Shown here piece by piece: positions 1 through 8,787 of a DNA stretch of 64,000 nt. Each line of letters opens with the position of its first letter. Within the stretch, counting starts at the first letter, position 1. Both the position numbers and the translations under genes were made by a program. This DNA comes from Thermoflavimicrobium dichotomicum (GTDB taxonomy: Bacteria > Bacillota > Bacilli > Thermoactinomycetales > Thermoactinomycetaceae), in assembly GCF_900114055.1 (NCBI RefSeq), contig NZ_FORR01000014.1:1-64000 (forward strand), in the 5' to 3' direction. The notes beneath the pieces were generated by a model that saw only the letters and a program-made list of their open reading frames with translations, was not told the origin of the DNA and searched no databases.

Positions 1-712
1 GACGGCTTATTTTATGATTTTGGTCTTTCATCCAGCGAGACTCTTTATTTTTAGACTTTTTGATGGCAGAAAGCTTTTTCGATTTCCCCAGCTTTCTTCT
101 TTTTGCTCCAAAACGTCTACGTACAAAAGCAACCTGGTTTCCTTTGAAGAATAATGATATTGTTCCAACACTGGCGACAGCTATGTATTTTAATCCCAAA
201 TCAATTCCCATCACTTTTGTTTCTTTTCGTTGTTCCACTTCAAAAGTGATTGAAATCGCGATATACCATTTTCCTTTTTTCCTGTATAGCTCGCTGGCAC
301 CCTGTTTGACGGTTCCGTTCAGGATCCTCTCTAACCATTCCTGCTGATAAGGACGGGCTACAACAGGTACACCGATCCGTTTTTCCAGGGTGGGAAAAGA
401 AACCGTATAGAAGTCTCCGGCCTTTTCCACCTTGAGGTTCTGATTGTTGAAGCAACACCATAGCTTTTTGAATGATTTCGTGTTTTGGTTTTTCTTTTTT
501 GACTTGACTTCCCGAATCGTCTGGTTCACTACAGCAGACGGAAAGATTTCATGAGAAAACTCTTTAAAAATCTTACTGGTTGCCTTGTTCACCTCTGGGT
601 AAACAAGTAGCCAGTTAGCAAATGCTGTGTTTATTTCCGTCATTCGCTGATACATTTCCTGTTTGGCCTGAGTTGGCTTATGAAGTTCTAACCTTAGTGT
701 GATCGTTGGCAT
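1..712 (-). CDS. tnpB: TnpB-type (IS200/IS605 OrfB) RNA-guided nuclease, N-terminal part, runs off window edge
   Basis: Open frame of 237 codons on the minus strand from an ATG at 712 to the window edge, with no stop. The start reads MPTITLRLELHKPTQAKQ, as expected for the wedge/REC N-terminus of TnpB. Near residue 171 lies GIDLGLKYIAVAS, the first RuvC-like catalytic Asp of the family. It is followed by a basic stretch and KESRWMKDQNHKISR, the helix that precedes the second RuvC region. TnpB cuts DNA guided by an RNA made from the element's right end, which would lie left of this window. The start is five bases past the tnpA stop (717-719), the usual tnpA-tnpB arrangement. No frameshift is visible in the part seen. 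The RuvC Glu, zinc ribbon and last Asp are outside, so activity cannot be judged. Confidence 0.9.
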   Translation of the reverse strand, partial: MPTITLRLELHKPTQAKQEMYQRMTEINTAFANWLLVYPEVNKATSKIFKEFSHEIFPSAVVNQTIREVKSKKKNQNTKSFKKLWCCFNNQNLKVEKAGDFYTVSFPTLEKRIGVPVVARPYQQEWLERILNGTVKQGASELYRKKGKWYIAISITFEVEQRKETKVMGIDLGLKYIAVASVGTISLFFKGNQVAFVRRRFGAKRRKLGKSKKLSAIKKSKNKESRWMKDQNHKISR

Positions 713-716
713 CCAT

Positions 717-1100
717 TCACCCCCTTTTCTTTTGAGATTCCACATACTGCTTCACCGTTTTACCGGACACATTTCCAGCGGTACTGACAAAAAAGGAACG
801 AGTCCACAGACTTCGCAAATGGTTCAGATGCGAGAATTCCTGGCGAAGTTTTCTGGAAGTCACCCCTTTCAATTTCGCCATCATAACTGATGGAGAATCG
901 GTTGGAAATCAATTCAAGAACAAATAGCAGTGATCAGGCATTACCTCTATCGCTATGATATTCCACTGATTACCCTGCAGATTTGCTCTACAATTTTCTT
1001 CAATCGTTCTTCTACTTTGTTTAACACAGTACCTTACGACGATATCTAGGACAAAAAACAAAATGATAGTAAATCAATTATACATTCACTCTTGACTCAT
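717..1100 (-). pseudogene. tnpA: IS200/IS605 TnpA (Y1 HUH transposase), decayed
   Basis: Pieces of a Y1 transposase can be read in order on the minus strand but in different frames and across stops: MSQE, then YYHFVFCPRYRRKVL near 1035-1075, EVMPDHCYLFLN near 910-945, then DSPSVMMAKLKGVTSRKL and LWTRSFFVSTAGNVSGKT, ending QYVESQKKRG and TGA at 717-719. The tyrosine of the QYVES helix, the nucleophile in this family, is still there. The HUH metal site, normally H-hydrophobic-H, reads H-C-Y, and there are several in-frame stops near the start. The transposase must be dead, so the neighbouring tnpB could only move if a TnpA is supplied elsewhere. Confidence 0.88.
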
Positions 1101-1139
1101 ACTATAATTTTATAGATTTAATATTCAAATTACAACAAA

Positions 1140-1230
1140 AATTGTTACTCCAAGTATCCCCATGTAGGGGATGCCGAGCAACGCCACCTTTCATCCCACG
1201 GCTAAAGCCAGTGGGCTTTCAGGCGGCATT
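1140..1230 (-). mobile_element. Left-end region of the IS200/IS605 element
   Basis: Upstream of tnpA lie two small hairpins: ATCCCC-ATGTA-GGGGAT at 1156-1172 and CCCAC-GGCTAAAGCCA-GTGGG at 1195-1215. Subterminal imperfect hairpins are what Y1 transposases recognise at IS200/IS605 ends. Methyltransferase-like coding sequence on the far side stops being recognisable at about 1216-1230, which sets the outer boundary roughly. The exact cleavage point and target tetra/pentanucleotide cannot be fixed without a related copy. Confidence 0.6.
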
Positions 1231-1568
1231 TCTGTAAATAAAACAAAGCTCCCCGGTGCAGTGGTACTAATAAACCGTAAAGTCATATTCACCGCTTTTT
1301 CCGTGAGATAGTTTGTTACCCCTTCCCAGATGAAAAAGGCGGGACGAGCCATGTCAAAACCGGCTTAGACCAATGTCCGTTCCAGTTTGTGAACATTCAA
1401 ATCCGTTTCAACAAACGTTACTCTCTTGGGCAGGATCCGCAACATCTTTTTCAACTTCTTCTGTTTAACCACCAAGGTTCGAGGCTGATCTACCTCAAAC
1501 ACACGAACTTGCTCCATACTCGGTACCCGATAAGCCAATGCTTGATGAATCATCACAATGAAAAACAA
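1224..1568 (-). pseudogene. SAM-dependent methyltransferase (leucine carboxyl methyltransferase-like), broken
   Basis: Reading the minus strand gives YRVPSMEQVRVFEVDQP, then KRVTFVETDLN, an in-frame TAA near 1365, and after it MARPAFFIWEGVTNYLTEKAV and FISTTAPGSFVLFTEMPP. These are the typical blocks of the LCMT/Ppm-type O-methyltransferases (PF04072): the V-F-E-V-D-Q-P acidic loop that binds SAM ribose, the V-x-T-D-L segment, and the E-G-V-x-x-Y-L motif. The N-terminal glycine-rich part is not recognisable and the C-terminal part ends where the IS element begins. I infer disruption by the insertion followed by decay. The substrate is unknown. Confidence 0.75.
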
Positions 1569-2081
1569 CCCCTGTTTCCATTCATGTCAGTGGTTTCTTG
1601 CATCTCCTGCAACACCTTGGCTTCTGCTCATCCCATCCCCAAACATGAAGAGAATAACAATGGAAGCAAATATCTGCGTTTTTATGAAATATTTTTTCGA
1701 TGGATCTTACACGTCTCTTCATCTGCATTTCCCTTATGTTTATCATCAATTGAAATCATCCTTTCATGATCAGAGCTTCTATATCAATGATCTTCTTTTC
1801 GCAAATCCTACTGAACATCACTGATGGATCGTTACTTTATTGTTACATATCTTTTGTTATTTTACAAATATTAAAAAATATTGTTCGCAAACATTCTGAG
1901 GTCCGAAATTTAACCGAAACAACCTGTCAAATAGGTAAATTTCATTTAAATCAAGACACAGAAAAATGATTTTTCATTAAATCGCTGCTCTATTGATATC
2001 TTTTCATCGAAATTAATTTCCATGTCACTACATGTGAGAAGGACACATCGCCTGATGTCATACTTTTAATGAAACTGAAAT
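1569..2081. other. AT-rich intergenic stretch with no convincing gene
   Basis: About 500 bases of AT-rich sequence with short open frames only. The one thing that stands out is a 48-codon minus-strand frame at 1582-1728 encoding a Cys-rich peptide with an H-C...C-C-x-x-C pattern ending C-R-R-C-K-K-P-L-T. This looks like a worn zinc ribbon of the kind found at the start of some transposases. It has only a weak ribosome binding site. I see no RNA gene here. Confidence 0.5.
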
Positions 2082-2155
2082 AAAAAAACATGCCCCCGTT
2101 TCCTCCTACATCAATGGCCCAAGTAGCACTTGAGCGTTCGGAGAAAACAGGGCAT
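2082..2155 (-). terminator. Intrinsic terminator after the DUF3221 remnant
   Basis: On the minus strand ATGCCCTGTTTTC (2155 leftward) pairs with GGAAACGGGGGCAT (ending 2090). An inner helix, GCTCAAGT/ACTTGGGC, lies within the loop, and a run of seven T follows. The long stem plus U-tract fits a rho-independent terminator for transcription leaving the 2213-2545 gene. Confidence 0.7.
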
Positions 2156-2212
2156 ATTCTTCATAAATATAACTTGCTTGCCGGATGAATTCCCGATTGA
2201 CCCGTTGGCGTT

Positions 2213-2545
2213 TTATTTTTTGGTTTTCTCAACCAAAACATATTTTGCTTTGGTCTGATAAGGATATGACTCCATGATGGGATCGATCGACCACACTTTG
2301 ACTCGAGATCCCTTCTGTAAGTCTTTTAAATCTCCTTTTTTATACTTTGAACCATCCAAATAATATAATTCTGTATCCTTTCGAAAGTAAAACTTGCCTT
2401 TTCCAGGTGACGTTCCTGATTTGCCTTCCACAAGCATGCCATGTTGGTCGATATCGACAATAACTCCTTCAATGGTCGGTTTCTTCGTTTCCATATGTTT
2501 CACGGCTTTCGCTTTGGATTCAACTTCTTCATCTATTGGAGGCAT
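2213..2545 (-). pseudogene. DUF3221 (YobA-like) protein, probably lacking its signal sequence
   Basis: The 110-residue frame has the DUF3221 pattern: a small beta-barrel-like domain with TIEGVIVDID, a middle segment giving FYFRKDTELYYL, GSRVKVWS, and the family hallmark ESYPYQTKAKYV near the C-terminus. Members are usually secreted lipoproteins of Bacillales with unknown function. Here the only in-frame ATG (2545) has no ribosome binding site, and upstream the frame closes after about 11 more codons with no signal peptide or lipobox. The residues before the domain (SSTEKPPSMPPIDEEVE) look like the usual linker behind a lipid-modified Cys. I infer that the N-terminus was lost or frameshifted, although a promoter-like sequence lies just upstream. 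Confidence 0.55.
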
Positions 2546-2601
2546 GGACGGCGGCTTTTCTGTTGAACTTTTCCCTCTTCATCGATAAAAGCTTCATATA
2601 C

Positions 2602-2630
2602 ATCATACTTTGTTTATCGAACAGCGTCAA
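2602..2630 (-). promoter_or_regulatory. Putative sigma-A promoter for the DUF3221 gene
   Basis: Minus strand TTGACG (2630-2625), a 17-base spacer and TATGAT (2607-2602). The match is good and it lies about 60 bases upstream of the remaining DUF3221 frame, supporting the idea that the gene was once expressed from here. Confidence 0.5.
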
Positions 2631-2690
2631 AAATCAGATTTTCAGTTTACCAAGAAAACCTTTTTTTGTTTCACTTTTATTCAAACTTCA

Positions 2691-2726
2691 AAAAAAAATC
2701 CACTGCCTGGCATGAAGCAGTGGATT
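2691..2726 (-). terminator. Terminator of the fatty acid operon, after rnc
   Basis: AATCCACTGC/GCAGTGGATT forms a perfect 10-bp stem (2697-2726), followed on the minus strand by eight T. It overlaps the rnc stop codon and ends the fapR-to-rnc transcription unit. In B. subtilis rnc is followed by smc and ftsY; here the operon stops. Confidence 0.9.
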
Positions 2727-3421
2727 TATCTTTTTCGTTCTTTCCATCTTTCCAAAGCCTGTGTGGCGGCTTGTTGTTCGGCTTCTTTCTTGGATCTGCC
2801 TGATCCTCTACCCAAACACTGGTTATCGAGATAAACTTCAGCAACAAAGTGGCGATCATGTGCAGGACCTTGTACATCCACAATGCGATATTCCAATGGG
2901 CCTACCCGCTCTTGCTGAACCAGCTCCTGCAGTTGGCTTTTCGCATCCATCACGCGAGTAAGGAACTCATCACTCACTTTCGGAAAAACTACGGTATGGA
3001 GGAAACGACGCACCACATCCAATCCCTGATCTAAAAACAGGGCTCCGATAAATGCTTCAAACACATCCGCCAATAACGATGGACGGGTACGTCCACCCGT
3101 CATTTCTTCTCCTTTTCCGAGCCGCACATAGTTGCCAAAGTTCAACTCTTTCGCAAATGAAGCGAGAGAAGGTTCACATACGACTCTGGCACGTGTACGA
3201 GTCAATTCTCCTTCGCTCATCTGAGGATAGCGATGAAAAAGGTATTCAGATACAGCCAGCTCCAATACAGCATCTCCCAAATACTCCAGGCGTTCGTTAT
3301 CAGGCTCCACACCATAGTTTTTCCGTTCATGGGCGTAAGAGGTATGAGTAAACGCTTGTTGGAACAGCTTTTTATTGCGAAATGTAATGCCGATTAACTG
3401 TTCCAATTGCGATAAGTTCAT
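2726..3421 (-). CDS. rnc: Ribonuclease III
   Basis: About 231 residues, the usual RNase III length. The N-terminal endonuclease domain carries the signature [12 protein letters not shown], with the catalytic Glu/Asp, and the second acidic cluster [15 protein letters not shown] linker follows, then a C-terminal double-stranded RNA-binding domain ([12 protein letters not shown] to the [16 protein letters not shown] loop). RNase III processes rRNA precursors and structured mRNAs in the cytosol. Last gene of the fab operon, 22 bases after fabF. I start at ATG 3421 (MNLSQLEQL), which has a GGTGG-like binding site upstream. A GTG at 3433 or 3436 is also possible. Confidence 0.95.
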   Translation of the reverse strand: MNLSQLEQLIGITFRNKKLFQQAFTHTSYAHERKNYGVEPDNERLEYLGDAVLELAVSEYLFHRYPQMSEGELTRTRARVVCEPSLASFAKELNFGNYVRLGKGEEMTGGRTRPSLLADVFEAFIGALFLDQGLDVVRRFLHTVVFPKVSDEFLTRVMDAKSQLQELVQQERVGPLEYRIVDVQGPAHDRHFVAEVYLDNQCLGRGSGRSKKEAEQQAATQALERWKERKR

Positions 3422-3442
3422 TTTATGTTTCACCACCTACGG

Positions 3443-4690
3443 TTACACATCCTCATAAACTTTCAACAGAATACTCGCATTGTGTCCACCAAATCCGAGT
3501 GAATTGGAGATTGCTACACGTACTTGGGCAGAGCGTGCTTCATTGGGAACATAATCCAAGTCACAATCTGGATCCGGGTTTTCATAGTTGATCGTTGGAG
3601 GGATGATTTGATGTTTTAATGTTAATGCGGTCGCTACGGCTTCAACTCCACCAGCAGCACCCAATAGATGGCCGATCATCGATTTATTGGAGCTAATCGC
3701 CAATTTGTAAGCATGCTCTCCAAAAGCTTTTTTAATCGCCATTGTTTCATATTTTTCATTCAGCGGAGTAGAGGTTCCATGTGCATTGATATAATCAATA
3801 TCCGCTGGCTCCAGGCCTGCATCCTGGTAAGCTTTGATCATGCTACGTGCCGGGCCATCCCCTGTTGGATCTGGGCTGGTCAAATGATAAGCGTCTGCCG
3901 TCATTCCATATCCTGCGATCTCAGCGATGATATTGGCTCCACGATTCAATGCATGCTCAAGGGTTTCCATGACCAATATTCCGGCACCTTCACCCATGAC
4001 AAATCCATCGCGATCACGATCAAATGGACGGCTGGCTTTTTGTGGTTCTTCATTTCGGGTAGACAAAGCTCCCATGGAGGCAAATCCAGCGAAAGCAAGC
4101 GGTAAAATGGTTGCTTCTGCTCCACCAGCTATCATCACATCCGCTTCTCCTCGCTGTAAAATACGGAAAGCATCACCAATACTGTGTGTACCTGTAGCAC
4201 AAGCGGTAACACTGGAGCTATTTGGTCCTTTGGCTCCAATATGGATGGATACCTGACCTGCAGCCATATTGGAAATCATCATCGGGATAAAGAAAGGACT
4301 GACACGACGTGGTCCACGATTGAGCAATACTTTGTGTTGCTCTTCCAAGGTGCTTAATCCACCAATCCCTGACCCGATATATACCCCTACACGTTCAGGA
4401 TCTTCTTTACTCATATCCAATCCGGCATGTTTTACAGCCATTTTGGCTGCAGATACTGCAAACTGGGCAAAGCGATCCATTTTTCTCGCGTCTTTTTTAT
4501 CGATAAACTGCAAGGGATCGAAATCTTTTACTTCAGCCGCAATGCGTACGGCATATTCAGAAGCATCAAACTGGGTAATATAATCGATCCCTGACTTTCC
4601 TGCAATCAAATGGTTCCAAAAGGTATCTACATCATTACCGATCGGGGTAATTACACCAAGACCAGTAATAACTACCCGATTCTTTTTCAT
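3443..4690 (-). CDS. fabF: 3-oxoacyl-[acyl-carrier-protein] synthase II
   Basis: About 415 residues with the thiolase fold. The nucleophile Cys lies in [13 protein letters not shown] (near residue 165), and the two active-site His lie in [10 protein letters not shown] and [14 protein letters not shown]. FabF condenses malonyl-ACP with a growing acyl-ACP, the elongation step of type II fatty acid synthesis. Start chosen at the second Met, six bases from AGGAG; a Met two codons upstream touches the binding site. It follows acpP after an 80-base gap with a strong hairpin, and precedes rnc. The order acpP-fabF-rnc differs from B. subtilis, where fabF lies elsewhere with fabH. Confidence 0.96.
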   Translation of the reverse strand: MKKNRVVITGLGVITPIGNDVDTFWNHLIAGKSGIDYITQFDASEYAVRIAAEVKDFDPLQFIDKKDARKMDRFAQFAVSAAKMAVKHAGLDMSKEDPERVGVYIGSGIGGLSTLEEQHKVLLNRGPRRVSPFFIPMMISNMAAGQVSIHIGAKGPNSSSVTACATGTHSIGDAFRILQRGEADVMIAGGAEATILPLAFAGFASMGALSTRNEEPQKASRPFDRDRDGFVMGEGAGILVMETLEHALNRGANIIAEIAGYGMTADAYHLTSPDPTGDGPARSMIKAYQDAGLEPADIDYINAHGTSTPLNEKYETMAIKKAFGEHAYKLAISSNKSMIGHLLGAAGGVEAVATALTLKHQIIPPTINYENPDPDCDLDYVPNEARSAQVRVAISNSLGFGGHNASILLKVYEDV

Positions 4691-4737
4691 TCCCATCTCC
4701 TGCCTCTCCAGCTGTTATCGTTGGAGCATGTAGTTGG

Positions 4738-4765
4738 ATAAAGTCCCGTAAAAACGGGACTTTAT
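4738..4765 (-). other. Perfect 12-bp hairpin between acpP and fabF
   Basis: ATAAAGTCCCGT and ACGGGACTTTAT form an uninterrupted 12-bp stem around a 4-base A loop. The hairpin begins six bases past the acpP stop. A short T run only partly fits a terminator, so it may attenuate transcription or protect the 3' end of the highly expressed acpP message. Confidence 0.7.
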
Positions 4766-4770
4766 GTACA

Positions 4771-5010
4771 TTATTGCTGTTTTTGCTCAATATAAGACAC
4801 AATATCTCCAACCGTAGAAATCTTTTCAGCTTCTTCATCCGAGATTTCCAGGCCAAACTCGTCCTCAAATTGCATGATCAAGTCTACTACATCGAGAGAG
4901 TCTGCGCCTAAATCATCTTTTACTGAAGCTTCGAGCGTTACTTCTGCTGGATCTACATCCAGATGTTCTACAATGATTTTCTTTACACGCTCAAACGTAT
5001 TTTCTGCCAT
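4771..5010 (-). CDS. acpP: Acyl carrier protein
   Basis: 79 residues, acidic, four-helix carrier protein. The phosphopantetheine attachment serine is Ser38 in the D-S-L motif of [17 protein letters not shown]. It carries the growing acyl chain as a thioester between FabD, FabH, FabF and FabG, and supplies acyl groups to PlsX. A GGGGAGGTG binding site precedes the ATG. It lies between fabG and fabF in the FapR-controlled operon. Confidence 0.97.
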   Translation of the reverse strand: MAENTFERVKKIIVEHLDVDPAEVTLEASVKDDLGADSLDVVDLIMQFEDEFGLEISDEEAEKISTVGDIVSYIEQKQQ

Positions 5011-5067
5011 GCCAATTCACCTCCCCTTCGTAGTATACACAAGTCCAACACAACTTGCATCTCCTGA

Positions 5068-5811
5068 TTAAGCTGTTACCATCCCACCGTCTACATGGAT
5101 GGTTTGGCCTGTAATGTAGCCTGCAGCATCACTGGCCAAAAACTTGACAGCTTCTGCCACATCCTCCACGCTACCGAAGCGGCCGAGCGGAATTTGATCA
5201 AGCATTTGCCGCTTCAGATCTTCTGGCAATACGGCCGTCATATCCGTCTCGATAAAGCCAGGTGCAATCGCATTGACGGTGATTCCACGACTTGCCAGTT
5301 CTTTGGCTGTGGTTTTGGTCAGCCCAATCACGCCTGCTTTTGCCGCGACATAATTGGCCTGACCGGGGTTGCCGGCGACACCGACGACGGAGCTGATATT
5401 GATAATGCGACCTTTTCGCTGTTTCATCATCGGACGGGTAACTGCTTTGGTGCACAGGAAAACACCTTTGAGATTGGTATTGATCACCTGATCCCAATCT
5501 TCTTCTTTCATCCGCATGAGCAGATTATCGCGGGTGATTCCGGCATTATTGACCAGAATATCGATCCGGTCAAACGCTGCCAGCACTTCTTTAAATGCGG
5601 CATCTACCTGTTCACTGTTGGATACATCCACTTGCAAGGCAAGTGCTTTACGACCTGCCGCTTGAATTTGTCCAACGGTTTCTTCTGCTGCCTGCCTGTT
5701 TCCAGCATAAAAGATTGCCACATCCGCACCTGCTTGTGCAAGCGTTACTGCAATGGCTCGTCCGATTCCACGCGAACCCCCGGTTACCACAGCTACTTTT
5801 CCTGCTAACAT
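5068..5811 (-). CDS. fabG: 3-oxoacyl-[acyl-carrier-protein] reductase
   Basis: 247 residues, classical short-chain dehydrogenase/reductase. The NADPH-binding [12 protein letters not shown] is at residues 10-21, NNAG near 90, and the catalytic Ser-Tyr-Lys appears as ISSVVG then YVAAKAG near 154. It reduces 3-oxoacyl-ACP to 3-hydroxyacyl-ACP. Position directly after fabD (16-base gap) and before acpP identifies it as the FabG of fatty acid synthesis rather than one of the many paralogues. Confidence 0.96.
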   Translation of the reverse strand: MLAGKVAVVTGGSRGIGRAIAVTLAQAGADVAIFYAGNRQAAEETVGQIQAAGRKALALQVDVSNSEQVDAAFKEVLAAFDRIDILVNNAGITRDNLLMRMKEEDWDQVINTNLKGVFLCTKAVTRPMMKQRKGRIINISSVVGVAGNPGQANYVAAKAGVIGLTKTTAKELASRGITVNAIAPGFIETDMTAVLPEDLKRQMLDQIPLGRFGSVEDVAEAVKFLASDAAGYITGQTIHVDGGMVTA

Positions 5812-5827
5812 AAATCAACCTCCCAAG

Positions 5828-6787
5828 CTATCCAACGATTTGCTTTAGCTTTTCATTCAGCTTTTCAATGGTAGCATTTAACGTTTCTGGATCTTGTACA
5901 GAAAGAGTTTGTACTTTACGATTCACCTTTTTAACCAGACCGCTTAATACATTACCAGCACCGATTTCAACAAAGGTGTCCACACCCTGCTCGATCATGA
6001 AACGCACACTATCTTCCCACAAGACCGGGGAAGCCACCTGTTTAACCAGCAATTGCCGGATTTCTTCCGCTTGCGTCACTGGACGTGCGGTTACATTGGC
6101 GACAACGGGTATCTTTGTATCTTGAATAGAAATATTTTCCAATGTCTGTCGTAATCGATCAGCAGCAGGCTGCATCAAAGAAGAATGGAAAGGTCCGCTA
6201 ACCGAAAGCGGGATCACTCTCTTGGCTCCCTCTTCCAACGCCTTTTCTCCTGCTTTTTTCACCGCTTCAGCATGACCGGAAATGGCGATTTGTCCTGGAC
6301 AGTTAAAGTTCGCTGGTTCCACAACACAGCCAGGTTTGCTTACTTCCTGGCACACTTTACTCAGCTGATCGCGATCCAATTGCAAAACGGCAGACATCGC
6401 ACCCACACCAGCTGGTACCGCTTCATCCATATACGTTCCACGTTTATGTACTGTAAAGACAGCATCAGCAAAAGAAATGGAACCTGCAGCAACTAACGCA
6501 GAATACTCTCCCAAACTGTGTCCCGCTACGTAATCCGGTACAAAACCAGCTTCTTTAAACACTTGATATAGAGCTATACTCGTTGTTAAAATGGCCGGCT
6601 GCGTATGATAAGTCAAACGCAATTCCTCTTCAGGGCCTTCAAAACAAATCCGGGACAACGAATATCCTAACACCTGATCAGCTTCCTGGAACACTTGTTT
6701 TGCTGCTTCGTTCGCTTCTGCGATTTCTTTTCCCATTCCCACTTTTTGTGATCCCTGCCCCGGGAAAATAAAAGCAAGCTTACCCAT
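5828..6787 (-). CDS. fabD: Malonyl-CoA:ACP transacylase
   Basis: 319 residues. Shows FPGQGSQ at the N-terminus and GHSLGEYSAL, containing the nucleophile Ser near residue 93; the partner His is in GPFHSSLM. It loads malonate from CoA onto ACP, starting each elongation round. Twelve bases separate it from fabH upstream. Confidence 0.96.
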   Translation of the reverse strand: MGKLAFIFPGQGSQKVGMGKEIAEANEAAKQVFQEADQVLGYSLSRICFEGPEEELRLTYHTQPAILTTSIALYQVFKEAGFVPDYVAGHSLGEYSALVAAGSISFADAVFTVHKRGTYMDEAVPAGVGAMSAVLQLDRDQLSKVCQEVSKPGCVVEPANFNCPGQIAISGHAEAVKKAGEKALEEGAKRVIPLSVSGPFHSSLMQPAADRLRQTLENISIQDTKIPVVANVTARPVTQAEEIRQLLVKQVASPVLWEDSVRFMIEQGVDTFVEIGAGNVLSGLVKKVNRKVQTLSVQDPETLNATIEKLNEKLKQIVG

Positions 6788-6799
6788 CTCGTCTCCTCC

Positions 6800-7801
6800 T
6801 TATTCTAGCGACCATTTCAAAACGGTAGCTCCCCAGGTTAATCCGGCACCGAAACCACAGAGGACAATAGTGTCTCCCTTTTTCAGACGCCCTTGCTCTA
6901 CCGCTTCATTGAGTGCCACCGGGATCGAAGCAGACGACATATTGCCATAGCGATCAAGATTGACAATCACTTTATTTTCATCCAAACCAAATCGTTTCAC
7001 TGCTGCTTCGATAATGCGAATATTGGCTTGATGCGGAATCAGGAAGTCGATATTTTCCTTGGTTAACCCCGCTTTTTTCAACGCTTCTTCTGTAGCCGTA
7101 CTTAATACCCGTACAGCAAACTTAAACACTTCTCGCCCTTCCATTACGACCGAATGCAGACGCTGTTTGACCGTTTCTTCTGTGGCTGGCATACGCGAGC
7201 CGCCTGCAGGCACTTTTAGCAAGTCCCCACCAGAACCATCTCCGCGCAACTCATAAGAACGAAAACCATAGCCCTCTTCCACTGGACCAAGAACAACTGC
7301 TCCTGCCCCATCGCCAAACAGGATGCAGGTCGAACGATCTGTCCAATCCAAAATCCGGGACAAACAGTCGACACCAATCACTAAAGCGTACTTGTAAACA
7401 CCTGTTGCAATAAACTGGGCAGCCGTGCTCACACCATACAGGAATCCGGTACAGGCTGCGGACAAATCAAAGGTAGCCGCTTTGGATGCTCCTAGACGAT
7501 CCTGAACCAGACAGGCTGTAGCCGGAAAAAACATATCCGGTGTGACTGTCGCCACAATGATCAGGTCAATTTGCTCTGCGCTGATTCCTGCATGCTCCAG
7601 GGCACGCTGTGCAGCTTTCACAGCCAAATCGGATGTGGCCTCATCGGGTGCCGCCACACGTCTTTCCCGAATGCCGGTCCGTGTCACGATCCATTCATCA
7701 TTGGTATCGACCAGCTTTTCCAAGTCCTTATTGGTTACCACTTTTTCAGGCAGATAGGCACCTGTCCCCAAAATTCCAACCGATTTCATCTGATTACTCA
7801 C
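6800..7801 (-). CDS. fabH: 3-oxoacyl-[acyl-carrier-protein] synthase III
   Basis: 333 residues. The catalytic triad is visible as Cys in DLSAACTGFLYG (near 115), His in PHQANIRI and Asn in YGNMSSASIP. FabH starts fatty acid synthesis by condensing an acyl-CoA primer with malonyl-ACP. In Bacillales the primer is often a branched-chain CoA; that is a family expectation, not seen here. Its ATG overlaps the plsX stop by four bases, implying translational coupling. In B. subtilis fabH is outside this operon. Confidence 0.95.
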   Translation of the reverse strand: MSNQMKSVGILGTGAYLPEKVVTNKDLEKLVDTNDEWIVTRTGIRERRVAAPDEATSDLAVKAAQRALEHAGISAEQIDLIIVATVTPDMFFPATACLVQDRLGASKAATFDLSAACTGFLYGVSTAAQFIATGVYKYALVIGVDCLSRILDWTDRSTCILFGDGAGAVVLGPVEEGYGFRSYELRGDGSGGDLLKVPAGGSRMPATEETVKQRLHSVVMEGREVFKFAVRVLSTATEEALKKAGLTKENIDFLIPHQANIRIIEAAVKRFGLDENKVIVNLDRYGNMSSASIPVALNEAVEQGRLKKGDTIVLCGFGAGLTWGATVLKWSLE

Positions 7802-8787
7802 TCCTCTTTCGGTTTAGCAAACTCTTTCTCCATCTGGGCAATCACTTGCCTCTCCACAAACAAACGGGCCTGACGAGCTGCATTATAAATGGCTTTGGCA
7901 TCGGAAGAGCCGTGCGCTTTAATCACTGGTCCCGCTAAGCCTAACAGAGGAGCTCCACCATGTTCTTTATAATCCATCTCTTTTTTGAAACGCTTGAGAC
8001 TTGGTGCCAAAATAGCAGCAGCCAGTTTATTGTACCAAGTACGTGTAAATTCCTGCTTTAATTTGTCAAAAATGGACTTCGCTACTCCCTCTGTATTTTT
8101 AAGTAAAATATTACCACTAAATCCGTCACAAACCAAAACTTCACAGGGACCATATAATACATCTCTTGCTTCCGTATTTCCAACAAATCGGATGGATCCT
8201 TCTTGCTCCAATAACTGAAACGCTTCTTTTGTCAAACTCGTTCCTTTCCCTGCTTCTGTACCAATATTTAACAATCCGACTCTTGGCTCTTCAAAACCCA
8301 ATACTTTTTCGGCATAGATACTTCCTAAAACCGCATATTGACGAAGATGTTCGGCTTTCGCTTCCGGATTTGCCCCGACATCCAAAACCAAGATACCTTT
8401 ACCAGACAGTGTTGGAAACACAGGAGCCAACGCTGGACGATCTATTCCCTTCAGACGTCCAGTATAAAAGAGGCCTGCCGCCATTAATGCACCTGTATTT
8501 CCAGCACTGATAAAAGCATCCACTTCCTTGTTTTTAACCATTTGACAGCCAACGACGATACTGGAATCCTTTTTGCTGCGAATCGATTTCACTGGCTCAT
8601 CATCTGGTTCAATCACTTCGGTTACCTGATGAAATTCGATATTATGTATTCCCTGTGGTACCAGGCTTTGATCCACACCGAGCAAAACAAAAGTCGTGTC
8701 AGGCCACTTTTGTGCTGCCAGAGAAACACCTTCTATCACGGATTCCGGTGCATAATCTCCTCCATGCAAATCAAAAGCAATACGCAT
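7798..8787 (-). CDS. plsX: Phosphate acyltransferase PlsX
   Basis: 329 residues of the PlsX family. N-terminal MRIAFDLHGGDYAPE corresponds to the usual D-x-M-G-G-D nucleotide/phosphate loop, and ISAGNTGALMAAG and LLNIGTEAGKG are family blocks. It converts acyl-ACP to acyl-phosphate, the first committed step of phospholipid synthesis, at the membrane surface. It overlaps fapR by one base upstream and fabH by four downstream, so all three are probably co-translated. Confidence 0.95.
   Translation of the reverse strand: MRIAFDLHGGDYAPESVIEGVSLAAQKWPDTTFVLLGVDQSLVPQGIHNIEFHQVTEVIEPDDEPVKSIRSKKDSSIVVGCQMVKNKEVDAFISAGNTGALMAAGLFYTGRLKGIDRPALAPVFPTLSGKGILVLDVGANPEAKAEHLRQYAVLGSIYAEKVLGFEEPRVGLLNIGTEAGKGTSLTKEAFQLLEQEGSIRFVGNTEARDVLYGPCEVLVCDGFSGNILLKNTEGVAKSIFDKLKQEFTRTWYNKLAAAILAPSLKRFKKEMDYKEHGGAPLLGLAGPVIKAHGSSDAKAIYNAARQARLFVERQVIAQMEKEFAKPKEE

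Noticed and set aside
2156-2212. Open minus-strand frame continuing past the DUF3221 stop (…RVNREFIRQASYIYEEY…)
   Set aside because: Much of it lies within the long terminator hairpin at 2082-2155 and it has no start of its own; taken as chance, although a frameshifted C-terminus is not fully excluded.
5095-5808. Long plus-strand open frames antisense to fabG and to other minus-strand genes
   Set aside because: They mirror the codon structure of well-identified genes and show no independent signals.
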